A DNA stretch of 64,000 nt from CAIQPV01 sp964480365 (GCA_964480365.1 CAYZPM010000003.1:1-64000); one strand, 5' to 3'; shown: positions 54,555 through 62,758, counted from the first letter of the stretch. Made by a program: numbers and translations. The notes: generated by a model not told the origin, from the letters alone.

Positions 54555-54765
54555 AAGAATTTCTGGGCTAGAGGCTACTTTGTATCAACGGTAGGGCTGG
54601 ACGAAAAAATGGTGTGAGCGTACATCCGGCATCAGGAAAGGGAAGATGAGCGATTTGACCAGTTCAAACTTGAGGTGTGAGGTGAGCGCCTTCAGGCGCT
54701 TCATGTTCTTGCCCCTTTGAGGGGCTAACAGAAATATACCCCCGGCTCTGCCGGGGGTAACTTAA
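54555..54765 (+). mobile_element. IS200/IS605 TnpA remnant with right-end hairpins
   Basis: From 54555 the frame reads KNFWARGYFVSTVGLDEKMV, an in-frame stop (54615-54617), then AYIRHQEREDERFDQFKLEV to a stop at 54680. This is the C-terminal part of an IS200-type Y1 transposase. Immediately after come two strong hairpins, GCCCC/GGGGC (54711-54725) and TACCCCCGG/CCGGGGGTA (about 54738-54760), as expected of the hairpin right end of such elements. Confidence 0.75.
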
Positions 54766-54781
54766 TTCAAAGGCAAATTGC

Positions 54782-54868
54782 CTAATTCTTGGGTTCTCCA
54801 GCAAACATAATCATGAAACATAGAGCGATAAATGGTGACAGTACCAGTGGTAAATAAATCATGATCAT
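54782..54868 (-). CDS. Tiny membrane protein, 28 residues
   Basis: ATG at 54868 has GGAGG 6 nt upstream (54880-54876). The product MIMIYLPLVLSPFIALCFMI and a short polar tail (AGEPKN) make a single hydrophobic helix. No family is recognised. The strong ribosome site, in a region otherwise full of debris, argues that it is translated. Confidence 0.55.
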   Translation of the reverse strand: MIMIYLPLVLSPFIALCFMIMFAGEPKN

Positions 54869-55120
54869 AATTGCACCTCCAATAGGTTAAGGTTAACTTG
54901 CATATACCACAGCAGTTTTATCTAGCTTTGATAGAAAACTATCAATCTGTCGAGGCCGTGATTGGACTAGCGGTGTGGCAAACTGATAATCTCATTCGTT
55001 GATTAAAATAGTCAAGAATTTTCGGAAAATAATGGCAATAGAATCAATAAGGTTATGTGATTGCGTTGCAGCAAAAGGCTGAAGCAAAGCTTAAAACAAC
55101 CCTGAAAGATGACTATCTCA

Positions 55121-55190
55121 CTAAGTGTCGCTTACCCCAGAGTTGAACGGCGGCGGCTTGCCAAATAGGTACCCGACAGCCCGTTTGTTA
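55121..55190 (-). pseudogene. EAL-domain C-terminal remnant
   Basis: On the minus strand the frame ending at the stop 55123-55121 reads GYLFGKPPPFNSGVSDT. GYLFGKP is the C-terminal motif of EAL domains such as the neighbour at 51339 (GYLFGKPVPIEEF). Only this end survives, and it runs into the repeat at 55175-55247. Confidence 0.5.
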
Positions 55191-55247
55191 TAAACCTCTA
55201 ATTGCAACTTCTGGGGCAGGTATTAAAGGAATTTGAGCAATTTGAAT
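55175..55247. repeat. Diverged repeat, copy A
   Basis: Shares about 75 bases with 60122-60207, including the identical core ATTGCAACTTCTGGGGCA. It is not an obvious IS end. Confidence 0.65.
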
Positions 55248-55639
55248 AAATAGTATTACGGTATTATCTTTTTTGCTTCTTATTGAGGCAAATCGTTTTG
55301 AGTGGTGTGTTTGTTGACTTTCTGCATTTTGTTCACAGCTTTATCCACCAAAATTGTGAATAACAATAATGCACAAAGGATTTATCAGAAAATCCTTATG
55401 CCGACATCAAGAATGGGTATACCATATTGATCGAATCAAAGTGCTAAGCGGAGGGATAAAGGATGGAGGGGAAAGCGAATGCTGTTCTGTAATGGGGCGG
55501 ACTGAGGGGAGATAACCGATTTTACCTAAGCCGTATTGCACAGACATTCGGCATATTTACATTTATTTTTATTCCACCTACATTACACCGCTTCGCGGTT
55601 TTAAGACCATCTCCGTAAACCATTTAGTGAGTAACCGCA

Positions 55640-55915
55640 ATGCCCCAGAACAGCCAAACAACATCCAACGAAAACGCGGTGGACATCAGTAACTGCCGGG
55701 TGCGCAGAATTGGGCATTATATGGATGTGTGCATGGTTAACACCCCATGCGTTTTTTCGGATGAATACCCACGAAATTTGAATCTTTGCAGGCATCCGCT
55801 AAAGGAACAATTCCGCGGCCTTGACCGATGTACTCACCGGGCTGCCAAGTCGTAGGCACGCCATGTGCGGACTTGCCCATTGCTGGTCGGAATCGCTACC
55901 CGTTATTGAAACACC
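55640..55915 (+). pseudogene. Frameshifted, truncated GGDEF gene with N-terminal Cys-rich domain
   Basis: From 55640 the frame reads MPQNSQTTSNENAV, then a Cys-rich unit (SNCRVRRIGHYMDVCMVNTP, then C, and later NLNLCRHPLKEQF). One frame over, from about 55820, the sequence continues LTDVLTGLPSRRHAM and GLAHCWSES, the start of a GGDEF domain. A single extra base separates the parts. The catalytic half is missing, so this is a dead diguanylate cyclase gene. The Cys spacing suggests that the lost protein carried a metal- or redox-sensing input. Confidence 0.65.
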
Positions 55916-56257
55916 AATCCGGTATTACAGTTGCATTTTACGTTGGTTGGTTATTAATACCCGAGTATTGTTGTCAAGAAAGCAATGGAATCAATGTATT
56001 GACTTGACAATGACATACTTGAAGAGGAGCATCGATGATGAAGGACTAAGCGCTTGCCATAACATTTCGTATGGCACATCTGTTTATATATCCTCAATCA
56101 TTGCGTAGTACGTCTTGGGATTTCCTAAGTCTGTTTGGATCATTCCTGAAGCGGGAATTCAAGATTCTCGATTTATGCATTGCTGAATTCCATTTTTGGA
56201 TAAGAAGACGCCAAGAATTCCCTGAATGTTCATTAAACATTTTAGAGGAGATTTATC

Positions 56258-56353
56258 ATGGGGATAGCAGAATGGATTCTTCTTGCAATTGTAATCTTCC
56301 CCGCTATAGTCATTTTAGCGGACAATGGCAATACTGAAAGAAAGAAGCAATAA
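56258..56353 (+). CDS. Tiny membrane protein, 31 residues
   Basis: ATG at 56258 with GAGGAG 7 nt upstream. The product starts MGIAEWILLAIVIFPAIVIL and ends with a charged tail (NTERKKQ). It is one hydrophobic helix with a basic C-terminus. A clear terminator hairpin follows 18 nt after the stop, giving a complete mini transcription unit. No family recognised. Confidence 0.6.
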   Translation: MGIAEWILLAIVIFPAIVILADNGNTERKKQ

Positions 56354-56370
56354 CTAGCTACAGCAATAAT

Positions 56371-56393
56371 CCCCCCGGATTTTTCCGGTGGGG
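56371..56393 (+). terminator. Rho-independent terminator after the 31-residue gene
   Basis: CCCC then CCGG pairs with CCGG then GGGG around a short T-rich loop, followed by ACTTTATAT. Confidence 0.65.
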
Positions 56394-56537
56394 ACTTTAT
56401 ATATCCTCTGTTATCAGTTCCATGAAGTTCTTCGTGTGCGGATGCTTCCACGCAGCACGCAAGAACTTAACAGCCTCACTTAGCTTCTGCATTGCATGGC
56501 TCCATTACCAAAATTATACTTGTTGAAGGAATTTATA

Positions 56538-56669
56538 TTGGACGACAGACTTGATGAAGAACTTTTTGCTCGACAAAAAATTCAGGCTGAACGAGCAATG
56601 AAAATTGTGGTTACATTGCTTGCAGCCATATTTGTTTGTATCTTATATTTCCTTTTGCAGGATGATTGA
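56538..56669 (+). CDS. Small single-span membrane protein, 43-57 residues
   Basis: A charged N-terminal half (DDRLDEELFARQKIQAERAM) is followed by one hydrophobic helix (IVVTLLAAIFVCILYFLL) and a short QDD tail. I prefer a TTG start at 56538, with AAGGA 7 nt upstream; an in-frame ATG at 56496 would add 14 residues. The last 15 bases are tandemly repeated just after the stop. Function unknown; the topology resembles small regulatory membrane peptides. Confidence 0.5.
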   Translation: MDDRLDEELFARQKIQAERAMKIVVTLLAAIFVCILYFLLQDD

Positions 56670-56790
56670 TTGCAGGATGATTGATTGAATTTCTACGCGT
56701 TGAATTGGACTCTATGTTGTAGCATCAGCTAACCCAAACCAGTCAGCCTTGTGAATTCGCTGCCAGATAGCGGACGCTCATGCCTATCGT

Positions 56791-59337
56791 CTATCCCTGC
56801 TTTAGTGATGCCTCAAACTGCTCAATTGGTACAGCTTCGCCAAAGAGAAATCCTTGTGAGTGTGTGCAACCCGTGTCCAGGAGGAATTGTCTTTGTTCTT
56901 CAGTTTCCACCCCTTCGGCAATGACATCCAGGCTCAGGCCATGTGCCATGGCAATGATGGTGCGCACTATCGCTTTGCCGCCACCATCGATAGCGATGTC
57001 TCGTACGAACGACTGATCGATCTTGAGCTGATCGATCGGTAGATGCTTGAGGTATTGCAAGGATGAATATCCGGTGCCGAAATCGTCCAATGAAAACCTG
57101 ATACCGATTTGTTGCAGTGCGCTCATTGTCGAAATGACGTCTTCGATATTTTTCAGCAACATGCTTTCGGTCAGTTCAAGTTTGAGCAGCATCGGGTTGA
57201 TGGCATGGTTTTGAATGGCGGCATGCACTTGGGATACGAAACCGGCATGGTGGAATTGCTTGGCACTCACGTTGACTCCCAGAACGAGGTCGCGGGTAAG
57301 CACATCTTGCTGCCAGGTATTGAGCTGGGCGCAAGCCGTTTCCAGCACCCATTGCCCGATGGGCAGTATCAGCCCCGTTTCTTCCGCGAGTGGAATGAAT
57401 TGATCAGGTAATATTAGGCCGCGTTCAGGGTGTAACCATCGGATCAATGCTTCTGCCCCCAATGAACGGCGCGAACTATCCACCTGAATTTGGTAAAACA
57501 GACGGAACTGGTTGCCCTCAATCGCATGGCGCAATTCACTTTCTAAGGATGCGCGGGTGTTAATAACTTCCTGCATCTGCGGATTGAAAAATCGCAGCGT
57601 GTTGCGTCCTGCATTCTTGGCCTGATACATTGCAATGTCGGCCTGTTTCAATAGTTCATCCATCGAATGTTGACGACCATCGAACAGGGTAGCGCCAATG
57701 CTGGGAGTGCTGCGATATTCATGTGAGGCAAGATTGTAAGCTTGCCGGAGTCTAGCTTGAATTTTCTCGCCAACTTCTTCTGTTTGTGACGCAGCTTCAA
57801 AAGCATTTCCGCTCAGGTCTTCCAACATCACCACGAACTCGTCCCCGCCCAGACGCGCAACAGTATCCCCCTCTCGCACACAGGAACTCAGACGTCGCGC
57901 AACCTGTTGCAGCAGCAAATCTCCAACAGCATGGCCGAGTGTGTCGTTGAGGGTCTTGAAATCGTCTAGATCAATGAACAACAGCGCACCTTGTCGATTG
58001 CTGCGCGCACTTGAAAGCAATGCCTGTTGAAGCCGGTCCATCAAAAGCCGACGGTTAGGCAGGTTCGTGAGAGGATCATAGAACGCCATATGGTGTATCG
58101 TCTGTCGTTGCTCACTCAGCTCGGTAATATCGCACCCCATGCCCAACACCGTTGTCACCTTGCCGGCCAAGTCAAATTCGGCTGTCAGTCGGATAAGGCT
58201 GCACATTTCCTTGCCATCTTTACCACTCCAGTTCAGTTCAAACTCAGCATCCTTGCCAGTTGTAAATACCTCTTGGATTTTCGCCTCGTAATTGGTGAAA
58301 TTTACTCCACCAGGATATTCCGAAGGTTTCTTACCTAGCAACGCGGCTCTACCGCCATCAGCCAGTGCATTTAGAGCCGGATTGACGAATATTCGGCGGC
58401 AATCGTGGTCGTAACGTACGATTGTATCGGGAGAGTTTTCAACCAAGGTGCGCCATTCCAGCTCGCGTGCCACCAGGGAATTTTCAATACGTTTGCTGTC
58501 TGTAATGTCATGAATGACACCCACCATCCCGCCTAGGCTGCCATCGGATTTATTCAAAGTGGCTTTGTAGGCCAGCATACTCTTGCGCTTACCATCGGCC
58601 AGTTGCACCGATGTCTCGGAAGTCTGAATCCCTGGATTATCGAACAGCGCCTTGTCGGCTGAGAAAAAGGAGTCTGCCAATTCCTTGGGGAAAATATCGT
58701 AAACCGATTTTCCAACCAACTCTTGGCGCGGTATGCCGAAAAGCTGCTCGAACGCTCGGTTGCAACCTTGATATCGGCCATTCTCGTCCTTATAGAACAA
58801 CGGATTGGGAATAGCATCGACGAGTTGAATGATGAAGTTGAGCTGATTATTTACCTCAAACTCGGCTTCGCGGCATTCAGTATTGTCAATCACCATACCT
58901 ATGATTGCCGGACGTCCTTCGAACTCGATACGGGAACCGAAAACTTCCACACACACTTTGTTTCCGTCCTTGCATAGACCATAGAACGAATAGCGGCTGC
59001 TGTTGGTTTCGCTCCGAATGCGCCGATCAATTTCCTGTTTTACCCGCGAACGATATTCCGGTTCAGTTAATTCCAGCGGCCCCATCCTGAGGTTGATTTC
59101 TTCTTGGGAATAACCGAATATCTCAGCGAACCGTGCATTCACGTAGCGGAAAAGATAGTCTTGAATAATGTAGACCCCGACCAATTCGTTATGAATCAAT
59201 CCGAGAAACAAATCATCCACTTCTCGTTTAATGTCTTCCGTTAACGTATTCACCCTGAGTAGGGAATTGTCAATTTCTGTCACCACTTGCAAAATCCCTA
59301 TTAATAAATTGGTTACATTGCACCTCAGGATTTTCAC
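56791..59337 (-). CDS. PAS-PAS-PAS-GGDEF-EAL bifunctional c-di-GMP protein
   Basis: An 848-residue protein. Three PAS domains (about 45-155, 165-285 and 290-400: GVYIIQDYLFRYVNARFAEI; YKDENGRYQGCNRAFEQLFG; TIVRYDHDCRRIFVNPALNA) lead to GGDEF (about 410-580, RLGGDEFVVMLED) and EAL (about 590-845). The EAL set is intact: EALIRW, VNVSAKQF, LELTES, DDFGTGYSSL, LKIDQSFV, VIAEGVET. The 59337 start is GTG with a weak ribosome site, so the true start may lie a little downstream. No membrane segment, so it senses a cytosolic signal. It is highly similar to the 51339 gene. Confidence 0.9.
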   Translation of the reverse strand: MKILRCNVTNLLIGILQVVTEIDNSLLRVNTLTEDIKREVDDLFLGLIHNELVGVYIIQDYLFRYVNARFAEIFGYSQEEINLRMGPLELTEPEYRSRVKQEIDRRIRSETNSSRYSFYGLCKDGNKVCVEVFGSRIEFEGRPAIIGMVIDNTECREAEFEVNNQLNFIIQLVDAIPNPLFYKDENGRYQGCNRAFEQLFGIPRQELVGKSVYDIFPKELADSFFSADKALFDNPGIQTSETSVQLADGKRKSMLAYKATLNKSDGSLGGMVGVIHDITDSKRIENSLVARELEWRTLVENSPDTIVRYDHDCRRIFVNPALNALADGGRAALLGKKPSEYPGGVNFTNYEAKIQEVFTTGKDAEFELNWSGKDGKEMCSLIRLTAEFDLAGKVTTVLGMGCDITELSEQRQTIHHMAFYDPLTNLPNRRLLMDRLQQALLSSARSNRQGALLFIDLDDFKTLNDTLGHAVGDLLLQQVARRLSSCVREGDTVARLGGDEFVVMLEDLSGNAFEAASQTEEVGEKIQARLRQAYNLASHEYRSTPSIGATLFDGRQHSMDELLKQADIAMYQAKNAGRNTLRFFNPQMQEVINTRASLESELRHAIEGNQFRLFYQIQVDSSRRSLGAEALIRWLHPERGLILPDQFIPLAEETGLILPIGQWVLETACAQLNTWQQDVLTRDLVLGVNVSAKQFHHAGFVSQVHAAIQNHAINPMLLKLELTESMLLKNIEDVISTMSALQQIGIRFSLDDFGTGYSSLQYLKHLPIDQLKIDQSFVRDIAIDGGGKAIVRTIIAMAHGLSLDVIAEGVETEEQRQFLLDTGCTHSQGFLFGEAVPIEQFEASLKQG

Positions 59338-59752
59338 CCTGTAAATTTGGTCTAATGTTGTGTCTGCCGTGTATTGTCGACTTCATGGCAGGCGGTAAAT
59401 CTTGAGCCATCCCTCACATCCGCCCCTTGGTAACTTTTTCTCTTGAGGCAACGCGCCTCAACCGCCGCCAGCAAAAAGTGCCTCACTCATAATTACCGTA
59501 GAAAGACCTGCGAATCTCATTCTCATGGTTCGGCTCTTTTTTCGTGAGAGTAAATGGGCTTGCTTCTTATGCCGGGGTGCGCTCGTTCTTGAGGCCCCGC
59601 ACGCAACTGGCTTTGAGGAGCCGAGGAATCGGCATCCCGGCACTCAAAAATACTGATGCAATATACCTACTTATAGCATGGTCATATTACAACATTAAGA
59701 ATTAGAAGTAAAAGTTCGACCATAAGTATGTCCTGACACAAGGGCAACAAAT
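59338..59752. other. Intergenic region, nothing recognised
   Basis: About 415 bases. Short ORFs on both strands lack ribosome sites and family resemblance. Confidence 0.4.
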
Positions 59753-59986
59753 ATGGTTGACATGCGCCGAAACAGTCTTGCCGCACGCTTGGGGCAAAAT
59801 CTTATGCGTGGGCGAAAATCGCTCGGATTAACCCAGAAACAGGTGGCCAAAACTCTCTCGGTGGAACCGGAAACTATCTCCCGGTTTGAACGTGGTGCGA
59901 CCCTCCCTGCGAATATCACGCTGGAGCGGCTTGCCGATACCACTGCATCTGAGAAGTGCAGGCCACTTTGGCAAAGTAATGATTAA
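59753..59986 (+). CDS. XRE-family helix-turn-helix protein, C-terminally truncated
   Basis: Seventy-seven codons. SLAARLGQNLMRGRKSLGLT and QKQVAKTLSVEPETISRFERG form a standard XRE helix-turn-helix. The usual continuation after LERLAD is lost; the frame turns into TTASEKCRPLWQSND and stops, so the 3' end was probably replaced by a rearrangement. AAGGG lies upstream of the ATG. It may still bind DNA. Confidence 0.65.
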   Translation: MVDMRRNSLAARLGQNLMRGRKSLGLTQKQVAKTLSVEPETISRFERGATLPANITLERLADTTASEKCRPLWQSND

Positions 59987-60121
59987 AATGAGTAAATAAA
60001 CGGAAGGATGCAAGTGAACTATGGCCTAGAGCAATCGCAGACGATAACACTCCACCAAAGGAAAATAAGGAGCCAGCGGTCAATCAGCATCCAAGACTTT
60101 GACTGTCAAGACGCTTATCCA

Positions 60122-60207
60122 ACAGTCCCCTTGTTTATAAACTTCTCATTGCAACTTCTGGGGCATGTATTAAACGAGGGATTTGAGCGATTGGAATACC
60201 CGCTGGC
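60122..60207. repeat. Diverged repeat, copy B
   Basis: Partner of 55175-55247, with a 3-4 base insertion (CGAG) relative to it. The surrounding 60.0-60.45 kb holds no supported gene. Confidence 0.65.
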
Positions 60208-60484
60208 ATTGCACGGTATGTACACACAGCCAATATTCGCGGGACAGCATACGGCATCTTCAGCCTGATATGCGGGCTGGCATGGGGTCGTAACTGGCGT
60301 AGCTGGACAGCGCCAGCAGGACTGGCAACAACCGATAGCTATTGACAGAATGTTGTTCATGCATAGGACGAATACTGATTGGTAATTACCGATTTTGCCA
60401 ATGTATGAATTTTTCTCAAAGGTATAGTCTTTGCTCACACGAATGAACTACTACCGTAGTTCGATATATACATGGGAGGAAGAC

Positions 60485-60979
60485 ATGCAAAACAAAATCC
60501 CACACTTTAAGCATTGCACTAAAGGGGGTTCAAACAGTCAATATGGGTTCATCGGGGTTAATGGAAGGTTCCTCCACAAAGTAGAAAACATGGCTGAGTT
60601 TTATAGGACATTCGGTTACACCGCCGATATGGCGAAGGCAGGAATATTGCCAGAGGAGTTTATATGGGATGAGTACATTAAAGACGCCCCAGTTGCCTAT
60701 ACTGATTGTATGCAAATCCATATTATTGAGTACCTGCAAAAACACTCAGCCGAATTTCAAAAAAGGTATGGCGAACAGTTTAAAAGTTGGGTTGCGGCTC
60801 ATGTTGAAGCAGTAACAGCGAGAGGCATATTATGTGCTACTTGCAGAATGAAACCATTTTGCTCAAAGCGAGAATTGATATCGGAAAAGCCATGGGTACC
60901 CGTGAACAACGCAGCAAAAGATATACGGTTATCTTACCCACGTCAGCACGACCTCCCCATAACCCGCAGGCTGACCTGA
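60485..60979 (+). CDS. Unknown protein with C-terminal Cys cluster
   Basis: Starts at 60485 (MQNKIPHFKHC), with GGGAGGAAGAC directly upstream; the longer reading from 60431 is not needed. The 164-residue product is soluble, with an acidic middle and the cluster CATCRMKPFCSKRE at about 119-132, which looks like a small metal site. No family recognised. Base composition is AT-rich like the surrounding island, and it is flanked by debris, so lateral origin is likely. Confidence 0.6.
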   Translation: MQNKIPHFKHCTKGGSNSQYGFIGVNGRFLHKVENMAEFYRTFGYTADMAKAGILPEEFIWDEYIKDAPVAYTDCMQIHIIEYLQKHSAEFQKRYGEQFKSWVAAHVEAVTARGILCATCRMKPFCSKRELISEKPWVPVNNAAKDIRLSYPRQHDLPITRRLT

Positions 60980-61193
60980 CACGGTTCGCCACTGTAGGGA
61001 GCAGGGCACACCAGTGGGTGACCAAGGCGTAAGTTCAACTTAAATCAACTAATCAATACGCTTCCTCACACCAGCCGAGCGGGGCTGACAGCAGCCACAA
61101 CTTGAGTAGCAGAAGTACAAACCGGGTATATGTTAGCATTATATCCATCGCGCACACGGACAGTCATGGCAGCTACATCGTGGAAGAACCATC

Positions 61194-61559
61194 ATGTACT
61201 ACACCGTCACAATTTCGGAAAATGGAAAATACTTGATCTGTTACGTCAGCGGCCAGATAACAGCGGAGCTTGCGCGAGCATTCACGGAAGATATGGATCG
61301 GCAGAGCCGCGCATTAAACATCAAGCGAGTCCTGAACGACGTTCGCAATGCCTCAAACATACTGAGCACGGTCGAAAACTACAATTTCGCCTACCATGAC
61401 ATGGCACAGATGAACTTGCAGCGGGATATGCGCTCCGCCATTCTGGTAAGTCCGGAAGACACGACCCATGAGTTTGTGGAGACGGTGACGAAGAATGCCG
61501 GGTACAACGTTCGGGTGTTTCGCGACGAGACTGTGGCCATCGCCTGGCTCAGCGAATAA
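61194..61559 (+). CDS. Small STAS/SpoIIAA-like protein
   Basis: A 121-residue protein, MYYTVTISENGKYLICYVSG, then alternating strands and helices (ELARAFTEDMDRQS; NIKRVLNDVRNAS; RSAILVSPEDTTHEFVET; VFRDETVAIAWLSE). The order and the final DETVAIAWL helix resemble SpoIIAA-like STAS folds, as in anti-sigma-antagonist-type modules. It lies alone at the recO end of the accessory block. The ligand or partner is unknown. Confidence 0.6.
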   Translation: MYYTVTISENGKYLICYVSGQITAELARAFTEDMDRQSRALNIKRVLNDVRNASNILSTVENYNFAYHDMAQMNLQRDMRSAILVSPEDTTHEFVETVTKNAGYNVRVFRDETVAIAWLSE

Positions 61560-61584
61560 ACTGGTTCCCCCGGCAATCTAAACT

Positions 61585-61655
61585 TCAATCTCGTTTCAGC
61601 ACAACGAAGCCACTGCGACTTCCTTTTTGTCGCTGATGTTGAGGGGCTTTATGGG
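61585..61655 (-). pseudogene. acpS: Degraded 3' end of a second acpS
   Basis: On the minus strand the sequence reads LNISDKKEVAVA and, after a one-base deletion, FVVLKRD and a stop. Intact acpS at 46063 ends LSISDEKDVAVA then FVVLERD. The match runs through the stop codon and is interrupted only by that frameshift. It is about 370 bases beyond the recO stop, in the recO reading direction. Confidence 0.75.
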
Positions 61656-61899
61656 TGACATTGACCGGTTTACGTCATTCCGGCATTCTTGTCGAATGAC
61701 TGCAACTGAACACCTATGACCAGTCGGGGTTCATTTCATATTCAGTCACTAGATAACTCCTTTCAGTCATTGATACTTGTGAATTCGACGCCCAAAACAT
61801 GACGCACATGAAGTTCTGGAAAGGCCCCATGTTGAGGCTGTGTATTTCCCTCATACCGGCTAATCTGGCACATCACGTTTCACGAGAGGAAAAATAGCG

Positions 61900-62013
61900 C
61901 GTAGGGCGGAACGTTTGCGGTTCCGCCAAATGGTTTCGCCGGATGATTACCTCTCCAAATGCAAAAGCATTTTTAATTGCGGCGGGACACACCTGCGGGG
62001 CTTCCGCCCTACG
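61900..62013. repeat. 114-bp palindromic element next to recO
   Basis: CGTAGGGCGGAA (61900-61911) and TTCCGCCCTACG (62002-62013) are perfect 12-bp complementary ends. It resembles the GTAGGG family at 7605 and 40561, with a MITE-like layout. It lies directly after the recO stop. Confidence 0.7.
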
Positions 62014-62025
62014 TTTGGAATTTCA

Positions 62026-62742
62026 TCACAACTTCTGCAAGTCTTTTATCAATTCGCGCGTATGCAGTGTCTTGCCTGCTAGATGGTGGTTCAGCAGCAT
62101 GCGCATCAATTGCTTGCTCTGCTGCGCGCTGAGTGGGTCGCGGTAGTCGTCGTCGGCCATGTCTCGCAGGGTTTTCCCCAGAATCGGGAAACCCTTTTCC
62201 GTTTCACGCGATGCTCCGTGTTCAATCACATAACGATAATGTGCGGACAGTTCAATCGGCTTGCCGCTGTCCGCCTCGTGTTCCAGCAGCAGCGCATAGC
62301 CTAGTTCCTGCAACATGTGTTTTTCGAAACAGCGCAGGGTGGACGCATGGTCTTGTTCGTGCGCCAACCGTTGCAGAGTCAGTTGATAATAATCGAATAA
62401 TTGCTCGTGAGGGTCGTCGCGCGCCATCAGGTTGAGCAGAAGTTCGTTCAGGTAGAAGCCGCACAACAGCGCCGTTCCCTGCAACTGCGGCTGGCCGCCT
62501 TGCCACTCGGCGCTGTGCAGGGTGCGCAATTCATGCTTGCCGAACCAGCTCATGGTCAATGGCTGGAATCCCATCAACAAACCGCGCAACGCAGAACGCG
62601 GTCGCCGCGCGCCGCGCGCCACCAGTGCCACGCGACCACAATTGCGGCTGAATACTTCCAGCACCAGGCTGGTTTCGCGGTAGGGGTAGCTATGCAGGAC
62701 GAAGGCTGGCTGATCTTCCAGCCGGTGTTTATGCGCTGTCAT
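62026..62742 (-). CDS. recO: DNA repair protein RecO
   Basis: Recombination mediator that helps load RecA on SSB-coated DNA. The 238-residue protein opens with an OB-fold block (AFVLHSYPYRETSLVLEVFS) and has GFYLNELLLNLMARDDPHEQ, the usual second-domain block with nearby helices. It lies 16 bases after era in the expected order rnc-era-recO. The gene that normally follows, pdxJ, is displaced to 47.2 kb. Confidence 0.94.
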   Translation of the reverse strand: MTAHKHRLEDQPAFVLHSYPYRETSLVLEVFSRNCGRVALVARGARRPRSALRGLLMGFQPLTMSWFGKHELRTLHSAEWQGGQPQLQGTALLCGFYLNELLLNLMARDDPHEQLFDYYQLTLQRLAHEQDHASTLRCFEKHMLQELGYALLLEHEADSGKPIELSAHYRYVIEHGASRETEKGFPILGKTLRDMADDDYRDPLSAQQSKQLMRMLLNHHLAGKTLHTRELIKDLQKL

Positions 62743-62758
62743 TCATAACCCGGCGATT

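Larger units (their letters stand above)
54869..55639. other. AT-rich accessory DNA with gene debris
   Basis: Apart from the EAL remnant and repeat listed separately, no gene is supported. Two facing DnaA-box-like sequences (TTATCCACC near 55341 and TGTGAATAA near 55356) occur, probably by chance. Confidence 0.4.

Noticed and set aside
55335..55365. Facing DnaA-box-like sequences, possible origin or plasmid replication site
   Set aside because: Only two imperfect boxes, with no replication gene or iterons nearby.
56071..56337. 88-codon ORF overlapping the 31-residue gene
   Set aside because: Different frame from the gene with the strong ribosome site and terminator; no start signal.
59458..59643. 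Small minus-strand ORF in the 59.4-59.7 kb gap
   Set aside because: No ribosome site and low protein character.
60115..60438. Cys-rich minus-strand ORF
   Set aside because: GTG start without a ribosome site; it overlaps the repeat, and the Cys codons appear to come from base composition.
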